From positions 163,050 through 227,049 of the forward strand of contig VZQC01009545.1 in assembly GCA_009823505.1 (NCBI GenBank): 64,000 nucleotides of DNA, written 5' to 3'. Origin of the DNA: Rhizomys pruinosus (lineage: Eukaryota; Chordata; Mammalia; Rodentia; Spalacidae). This document shows, one piece after another, positions 56,896-64,000 of this stretch (the first letter of the stretch is position 1; every line of letters begins with the position of its first letter). A program made the position numbers and the translations under genes. The notes beneath the pieces were generated by a model that searched no databases, was not told where the DNA came from, and was given only the letters and a program-made list of their open reading frames with translations.

Positions 56896-57711
56896 AATAC
56901 AAAAAAGATGGTAATAGCTATGTTATGCTATTGTGTGATATTATTTCTAGGGCGAAATAAACAAATGCCTACTTACCCTATATTTGGAACTGACAAAAGT
57001 AATGAAGCCATAGAAGTTAAGCTTGGTGAGCCAATTTGTTTATTGGGGGTACTTATAAGAGTATTTTTGAGGGCTCACTTACAGGAGCATGGATGATCAA
57101 AAGGCTATTCGCCATTGAAAACTTACAATGGGTGATGGGTGATGAAAGCCCGAACCCTTGAATGCTCTGTACGACTTGCCCACAACTCAGTATGTTGGAT
57201 AGTTTCCTCCTCTTAGCAGTCTGTATTGCTTAATATAGCTTGGGGAAAGAAGGGGCCTCGTGAATCTGTTCAATTTCAGGCACTTTCTGAAAATCCTGAG
57301 TTGTTTACTTCTTTAATCTCAATGAGTATTCCTGTATAATTTCCTGATCTTTTTTGAGCTTTCCTATGGGATTGGATTTTTCACTTGAGAGCAAATTGCT
57401 TCATAACATATGTTGGAAGTAAATATTCTGTAGCATCTAAAATAATCTATTATAAAGACTCTGTTCTTTTCCCCCAAGAAAAATGGGATGTTTTATTTCC
57501 AAATTTCTAGAATTTGAGTATTATTTCCTAGTTGATGGCATCTAGGTAATCACTTTTGTTTAGGCTATTTATGAGGTATGGTTTATGTAAAATGAAACTT
57601 GTATAATTCTGTTCAGGAAGATGGCAAATGCAAGAAAAATTTAGTACATTATAACCATACACAGTTTCGTTTAAAGAGATATATAATGATGTTCCCCTTT
57701 AAGGGGCTATT
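56896..57711. other. Unassigned spacer
   Basis: Nothing recognised. Confidence 0.4.
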
Positions 57712-57726
57712 TCTCTTGTAAATTCT

Positions 57727-57972
57727 TTTTTTTAATTTTTTTTATTTATTTCTGTATGTGTATCAATGTACTGTCTGCATGCAGGTCTGTGCACCCATGT
57801 CGTGCAATGCCGCGGAGGTCAGAAGAGGGTCTCGGATTCCCCTGGAGCTGGAGTTCTCCTGGAATTGGAGCTTCAGACGGCTCACGGCCGCCATGTGGGT
57901 GCTGGGGATCGAACCCGGGTCCTCTGTAAGAGCAGTCGGTGCTCTTAACCGCTAGGCCATCTCTCCAGCCCC
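57727..57972 (-). mobile_element. B2 SINE with 15-bp target duplication
   Basis: Inverted young B2 bounded by tctcttgtaaattct at 57712-57726 and 57973-57987. CpGs are largely retained. Confidence 0.97.
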
Positions 57973-57987
57973 TCTCTTGTAAATTCT

Positions 57988-58501
57988 ATTCATAAGGATA
58001 GATTTTGAGTAGTATCATAATGGGTTTTTGGTATTGTTATTCCAAGCATGTGTTTCTATTGGTATTGAATATCTTGCTGTTTGTGGGACCTATAAATGTA
58101 CTCTCTTTCTACTCTGATAGATCCCAAGAGCAATATGCCGTGAATTTATACCTAATCATAGGCATGAGGGGTAGTATTGAAATGTTGCAAAAAAATAAAT
58201 GGTACTTAGTAAAGTATTTGATGCATGAGAAATATTCAGTGAATGTTGATTAAAAGGATTAATATGATTAACTCAAATATTTACTGAGCTCCTAGCAGTG
58301 ATTCTTACCATTTAGCTCCTTTATTTATCAGAAAAGAACTATAACTATACATTAAAGTCTGTTTTATTGGATTGGATAAACAAGTTTATTACATAACTTA
58401 AAAATTGTTAAACTGCAGAATATAAGTAGAACTATCTGGCTAATTGAAGACTCATACTCTTCATGACTGAGGTCATTCATCGAAAGTATCTATATTTCTA
58501 T
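57988..58501. other. Unassigned spacer
   Basis: Nothing recognised. Confidence 0.4.
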
Positions 58502-58525
58502 GAGACTTAGAGCTATATTAAAGAG

Positions 58526-58735
58526 TGTTTTTTAAAAATTTATTGTTTATTTTTGTATGTGTATGAATGTACTGTCTGCATGTAGGTTTGTGCACCCATG
58601 TTATGCAATGCCATGGAGGTCAGAAGAGGGTGTTGGATTTCCCTGGAACTGGAGTTCTCCTGGAATTGGAGTTACAGACGGTTCTCAGCTGCCATGTGGG
58701 TGCTGGGGATCAAAGCCGGGACCTCTGCAAGATCA
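58526..58735 (-). mobile_element. 5'-truncated B2 SINE with long target duplication
   Basis: Inverted B2 missing its Pol III head: homology stops after 'ggacctctgcaagatc', so the A box is absent. Direct repeats of 21 bp, starting gagacttagagc at 58502 and 58736, are perfect and extend imperfectly by a few more bases. Confidence 0.95.
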
Positions 58736-58756
58736 GAGACTTAGAGCTATATTAAA

Positions 58757-58999
58757 TAGTTGTTATGGATTATTATTATTAAAGAGTCATTTTTACATTT
58801 AAATATCCTCTTTGGTATGACTTAGAAAAAGGAAATACTGACATGATACACATTTCTAATAGCATTTTTTGCTAAATATTATTCTCAAAATCCACATATC
58901 AATAAACATATGCTTAGGTGTATTTATATATTTGGTAAAGATTTTACAGTAGGACACACTGCTCTACTATGAAGAGTTTTCTTTTCTATCACCAATGTT
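58757..58999. other. Unassigned spacer
   Basis: Nothing recognised. Confidence 0.4.
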
Positions 59000-59217
59000 A
59001 TTTTATTTTTTTAAAATGTTTATTTATTGTTGTTATTATTTGCTGCATGACCATTTGAATTATATGGCAATATGTATGCTAAGACACATGTATGGAAGTT
59101 AGAAGACAACTTTGTGGATCAGTTCTCTTCTACCTTTACATGGGTTCCAGATATTGAATACAATTTGTCAAGCTTGTGTGGTAAGATCTTTTATCCTTTG
59201 AACCATCTCACTAGCTT
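59000..59217 (-). mobile_element. B3-like SINE
   Basis: Inverted older SINE with 'gaagttagaagacaactttg', 'ctacctttacatgggttcc' and head 'tgaaccatctcactagc', the B3 signature. More diverged than the B2s. Confidence 0.8.
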
Positions 59218-59229
59218 CATTAATAATAT

Positions 59230-60065
59230 TTAAATATTTTTGTTGATTCCTTGAGAATTTTCTACAGTATGTTTTGATCATATTCAGAACCCATCCCCCA
59301 TCTCTATCCTTAACATACTATCCCCTACTTATTTCATTCCCTCTACTATTATTTTTCATTTTTGAAGATCTATTGAGTATAATTGGCATTACCAAAATGC
59401 ATATTATACTCAATTGGTGTGGATTCATCCCTTGTAGTATAGTCAACGTACCATTTGTCATATCCTTAATGAAAACTGACTCTCTACTTCCAGCAGTTCT
59501 AGCAATATATCATCAGCTAGGGTTTGGCTTCTTGCTCACTTCTCCCATCCCTGATGGATTATTTTTCTGGTTTGAGGTTGCACTAGTTTTTTGCATGGTG
59601 TCATAAGTGCTGCAGGTTCATATGTGCAACTCTGCTGTGCTATCTAGATAACATAGTTTCATTCCATTCATCTATCATCTCTGGTTCCTACAATCATTCT
59701 GTCCAGTTTTCTGCGGTGACCTCTGACAGTGTGATATAGGTGTTCAAATTAGGCCTGAACATTCCAAAGTCTCCTATTCTCCACATGTTGATGAGGTGTG
59801 GGTCTGTGTCTCTTGTAATATGCTATAAGAAGAAGCTTCTCTGGTGAGAGTTGAGAGATTCACTAACAATATGCCATTAGGAGTTGGTTAAATTATACAT
59901 TCATATCACAGAATACTAGTAGTAGGTTCTCTCCAGCGGTTTGTGATCTATCTAGCCACAGGTTCTTGACACTGATAATGATGCCAGTTATATGCTTCAT
60001 CTTGTGAAGAGAGCCTAAAATCCAATCAAATGGTGATTGATGTCTCCTATATTATTTGTGCCACT
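59230..60065 (-). mobile_element. L1 3' UTR (Lx-like), minus strand
   Basis: Same block order as at 43.9 and 48.8 kb: 'ccttaatgaaaactgac', 'atatatcatcagctaggg', 'ttttctgcggtgacctctg', 'agcttctctggtgagag'. Confidence 0.65.
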
Positions 60066-60192
60066 GCTAATACGATTTTAATTTTATTTTATTCTTCATT
60101 TTTTCATTTCACAGGAAAACAGAAACAATACAAAATGACAATAACAAAAAGGAACAAGAACAAACAACAAAAAAGGAGAATTTCCATTTCTT

Positions 60193-60449
60193 TTTATTAT
60201 TTTTTTTTATTAATTTTAATTTATTTCTGTATGTGTATGAATGTACTGTCTGCATGCAAGTCTGTGCACCCGTGTCGTGCAATGCCGCGGAGGTCAGAAT
60301 AGGGTCTCGGACTCCCCTGGAACTGAAGTTCTCCTGGAATTGGATTTTCAGACGGTTCTCGGCCGCCATGTGGGTGCTGGGGATCGAACCCGGGTCCTCT
60401 GTAAGAGCGGTCGGCGCTCTTAACCGCTAGGCCATCTCTCCAGCCCCAT
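60193..60449 (-). mobile_element. B2 SINE with 16-bp target duplication
   Basis: Inverted young B2 bounded by agaatttccatttctt at 60177-60192 and 60450-60465. CpGs are largely retained. Confidence 0.97.
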
Positions 60450-60465
60450 AGAATTTCCATTTCTT

Positions 60466-61319
60466 ATTCTGGTGAAATACTCAGTCTGTGGGGCTTGGTA
60501 TGTACTTCTCTTTTGTCCCTTCTCTCTTTTCTTTCTTCTTTTCCTGCTCTTTCAGGGCTACCAGAAGGATATGTGTTTACTGGCTAGTCCAGGAAGCCTT
60601 GAGTTCTCAGCTGAAAAAGAGTGGTTAATTTGTGTGGGGGTGTGTCTCTGCCTTAACTGCTTAATCAGTTTTTAGCTCTTGTTATCTTACCCTCTGAAAA
60701 GGGTCACCCCAATCACCTGAAGGGAATCGGGAAGTGGACCGCTCTGACATCTTCCATACTGAAAAGGAACATTGAATGTGGTAACTGGGTTATCCCCCAT
60801 TCACAGGGTCAATTAAAAAAAAAACTCCCAAACATAACTATAGAGGGAAAACGTCCTTGACTCGTGCCTGTGAAAGCGAAATGAAGGCAGGAGTAGTTAG
60901 GTACATGATCTAGGCAGAGGACCAGGAGAAGTAAGAACAGGGTGAATTCCAATGTCCAACTTAAAAGTCCATTAGAATTTCTTGACCAGGGGTTTCAAAG
61001 CATCCATTTATTAGGTTTCTCCTTCTGTTCATTTGTCCACAATGTCTGGAATCATGATCTGCTTTGCAGGTGTTTTAATAGTCAGAATATGAGCTTCCAC
61101 TTAGATAGTTGCTGGAAAGAAAGGAAATTTTATTATTGAGCATTAATTAACAACAATAGTGGACTTTGGCTGCATGTGACCCTATTCTGTTACTCAAGGC
61201 CAAGATCTAAGGTTTTTATGCCTGTTTAACATTATTTAATATAACTGTACCTCCAATATGTGGAGGCACAATTTTCAGGCTTTAAATGAATTACATTTAC
61301 TATTTATATTTTAGTTATA
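60466..61319. other. Unassigned, possibly retroelement-derived
   Basis: A pyrimidine-rich stretch (60500-60555) and a block with unusual CpG retention (60690-60870) precede the LTR-like fragment. No family recognised. Confidence 0.35.
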
Positions 61320-61780
61320 CTTTATTTTTGGGTGTTTAAGTCCACACAATTAGCCCAGATTAACCAAACTTTGTTTTTTTTAAGTTCATTTGAGGTTCTG
61401 GTCTTCAGGGGGTACTTAGGTTTTCTGGGGGAAAGAGGGATGATCTTCTGGGCATTCTTAATCAGTTCCTTCTACCGAGCACAGGGTCAGATCTTGCTAA
61501 ACCAGGCTTCCCTTTGGAGCACAAGGTGACATTCCAATATATTGAGCTTCCTCTTTATAGACTGGACACTGGCTAGGGTTCTGTTGTGGACACCCTGTGC
61601 AAGGATATCCAAGACATCCCTGTACAGGATACCTGGTGACTCACAATTGCAGAACATTTTAAGAGATACCCTAGTAAAAATCCCCTGGGACCAATTGACC
61701 TCAGAGGACAAGGAACAAAATTATCCCATAAATGCTTTGGCCAATTGGTATGGGTCTTAGGTTTGAGCATCCAAAAAACA
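61320..61780 (-). mobile_element. LTR-like fragment (family A), longest copy
   Basis: Homologous to 18026-18260 and, inverted, to 2198-2345. The plus-strand ctttata (61552-61558) is tataaag on the minus strand. Minus-sense order: U3-like start near 61770 ('cctaagacccatacc'), TATA-like box, then 'gttaatctgggctaattg' near 61350. The last block is also seen at 18.6 kb. Confidence 0.5.
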
Positions 61781-62700
61781 TTAAGTTAAAACAACCTGGT
61801 ACTTCTAATTACTGTATCATATTTAGATAAAGCTTGAAGAAAAGCCCAAGAAGCCTTGCATAAACATTGACTGGAAGAAATTTAACACTGTAAGATAACC
61901 AGTCAAAGCCGATAAGAGAAATTTAAACAATTTTAGGCATATCTTAAATATAAAGAATTTACTATAAACATAAGTAGTCTCTTTACTTTCCAAACCCTAT
62001 ATCCTGCTTTGTAGTTTTCCAATAACAGGGAACATAATTATTGACTGGAATTAAGGTGGAAAACTTTACCAAGTCTGTTCAAACTGTCTCCTTCTAGGGT
62101 ACATGCCACTACTTCAGGGACATAAACCTAGCTTTTTTTGAGTCAAATTATCTTGAAATGGACAGAACAGATATCAAAAGTAACACTTGCATACTAGACA
62201 GAGAACAAAAATATCTTTATCTTTCAATAGTCAAAGGTAACCCTTTATTTTTCTATGCCCCTTTAATCTGAATCTACAACTGGAAGTCTAGTATAAGCCA
62301 GGAATGGTCCAAAAACCAATCACAACCCTGTGTGGTTATAATCCCATTTAGACCATTAGTAAACTGGCTTTAATGTTTATACCATTCCACTCTAGAAACA
62401 TTTAACCACTTCAATCCAGTACAAGATCTTATTTTCTAATAAACTTTGCAATATTTGTGCCCATCCAGCTGAACAGGGGAGTTTCCCCAAACTCATCACC
62501 ATAAAATCAAACCTTAAAGTGACCCTACAAGTCCTGGGGCTGTCTCTGGCCAACCAAATCTTTCCAGATATTCAGAACCATACCACATAGGCCTGAGAAA
62601 AAGCTTGTCTATCTGCCCTAAAGATGTTCCACTTAGTGATCAAATTATCCCCCACACAAAACACAACAAAAGGCCTTGAATTATATTTTATCTAATATTA
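61781..62700. other. Unassigned, adjoining LTR-like fragment
   Basis: No coding motif recognised. It is upstream of the LTR-like fragment in that element's sense, and could be its flank or the interior of a longer element. Confidence 0.35.
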
Positions 62701-62956
62701 GTTGAGCAGTTCCTCTTTCTTTCTTAGTGCCATTTACTTCTATTATTTTTACCCTCCTTTCACCTTGGGATAATATCTATCTTTAAATGTGAGGTAAGTT
62801 TCTTGGACACACGAAAAATAAAAAGATGGGTTTTGTTACTTAATCTAATCTACTAGTTTCTGTCTCTTAATTGGAGAATTCATTCCATTGATAATTAAAA
62901 TTGTTTTTGAGAATTAAATTGCTTCCAATCATTTTGAATTCTAGTACATTCTTACC
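62700..62956 (-). pseudogene. L1 ORF2 5' remnant, minus strand
   Basis: The L1 text is decayed and lies just downstream (in minus sense) of the ORF1 stop at 62957. No frame is open. Confidence 0.5.
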
Positions 62957-63683
62957 TTAGGTTTTTATTTCCATTGCGGTAGTATCATTTGTTTTCTGCT
63001 GTTGATTGGTTACAGTCATCCCTACCCCCACTCTTTGTATTGCTTGAAATATTCTCTGCCAGCATGGCTTATTGGAGAGGAATTCTTTCAATTTATTTAT
63101 ATCATGGAACATTTTCCTTTCTACTTCAATTATAATAGACATTTTTGCAGGATAAAGTACTCTGGGTTGGCATCTATAGTCTTTTAGAACTGAGAATATT
63201 TTAGAACAGGCTCTTCTGGCTTTCATCTTCTGCACTGAGAAATCAGCTATAATTCTGGCAGGTTTTCTTTTGTAGGTAACTTGTTTTTCTTTTGCAGCCC
63301 TCAGTATTCTTTCTTTGCTTTGAACATCTAATGTTTTTACTATGATATGATGTGGAGAATTTGTTTTCTGTTTCTGTCTGCTTGGAGTTCTATATGCTTC
63401 TAATACTTCTATAGGTATCTCTTGCTTTAATTTGGGAAAATTTTCCTCTAAAATTTTGCTGAAGACCTGGGCCATATCGTTATCCTGTGAGTTTTCTTCC
63501 TCTTCCATCCCTATAATTAATAGGTTTGGTCTTTTCATAGTATCCCAGCATTCCTAGTTATTCCATTCTTTTTTTTTGTAATTTTTTCATAATCTTCACT
63601 TGATTTATACAATTCTTCTATATTGTCTTCCAATCTTGATATTCTATTTTCTACTGTATCCATTCTATTATTTTTTCTCACAT
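62957..63683 (-). pseudogene. L1 ORF1 (RRM and C-terminal domain), best-preserved L1 frame
   Basis: A 193-codon frame (62957-63538) covers the RRM (L-I-I-G-M-E-E near its start) and the C-terminal domain (A-D-F-S-V-Q, M-K-A-R-R, V-L-Y-P-A-K). The N-terminal coiled coil is only partly left (to about 63683), where a younger L1 3' end was inserted. Full ORF1p in rodents is about 350-380 residues, so about half remains. It ends M-E-I-K-T. Confidence 0.88.
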
Positions 63684-63960
63684 AAGTTTATTTTTATTTT
63701 TTCAACAAATCTAGACCCGTGCTCCCACCCATTCCCCCACCCCGCCAGAGCTCATGCATTCTGCCAAACATGCTTTTCATCTCCTTCTCAGTCTTTCTCA
63801 ATATTCTCCATGAGGAAGTTGACTGTTTTGAGCAGAAGTTCACTGTTTCAGTCAGTTCTTTGATGCAGTCCTTTCTGTTGTTGCTGTTTTTGTTGTTGTT
63901 GTTGTTGTTGTTTTTGTTGTTGTTTCCAATATGAATTATGCCCAACTGCTTTGGACAAAA
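63684..63960 (-). mobile_element. L1 3' UTR end, minus strand
   Basis: Inverted L1 terminus: 'tttttattttttcaac', C-rich 63720-63745, 'ctcatgcattctgccaaac', and a (TTG)n run (63878-63925). This is the complement of the 2.88-3.11 kb order. Confidence 0.78.
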
Positions 63961-64000
63961 GCTCAGGGGGCCCTACACAAGAAATACTAAGAATTTATCC

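Overview
The window is a gene-poor stretch of rodent nuclear DNA. I find no host protein-coding exon, tRNA, rRNA, CRISPR array or prokaryote-type operon. Nearly every open reading frame longer than 60 codons lies inside, or is a shadow of, a dispersed repeat. The rodent assignment rests on B1 SINEs (7SL-derived), B2 SINEs (tRNA-derived, with recognisable Pol III A and B boxes), one B3-like SINE, rodent-type L1 3' UTRs with purine-rich tracts, and MaLR/ERVL LTRs. The B2 copies share a 3' half that differs from the mouse and rat B2 consensus as I remember it, so a non-murine myomorph rodent is likely; I cannot name the species.

Layout: 1-9.2 kb holds L1 3' ends, an unclassified LTR-like piece, a MaLR LTR, B1 and B2. 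9.2-13 kb holds single-copy-looking sequence, an LTR-like element and a 1.25-kb head-to-tail duplication joined by a single N, probably an assembly artefact. 13-26.5 kb is mostly L1 ORF2 and 3' UTR debris in both orientations with SINEs nested in it. 26.6-36 kb is the most structured part. It holds an ERVL-type provirus on the minus strand (both LTRs, a polypurine tract and a decayed reverse-transcriptase segment), and 291 bp away a compact LTR provirus on the plus strand with a matching 5-bp target duplication. 36-51 kb holds L1 pieces, MaLR LTRs and an unassigned 1.3-kb segment near 38-39.2 kb. 51-54.6 kb has two L1 5' ends head to head; the plus-strand one keeps its 5' UTR, ORF1 and the start of ORF2, broken by a B2. 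55.3-56.2 kb is a solo ERVL LTR with a perfect target duplication, part of which was later tandemly duplicated. 57-64 kb has several young B2s, a B3, an LTR-like fragment and an L1 ORF1 remnant.

No genes here work together in a pathway. The biology is insertion history: LTR promoters, L1 promoters and Pol III SINE promoters embedded in AT-rich DNA. Three single-base Ns (8598, 11668, 45702) and two indel-rich patches suggest a long-read assembly with incomplete polishing, which matters when reading apparent novelties. Element boundaries were read by eye and are good to a few bases where target duplications are cited, and to tens of bases elsewhere.
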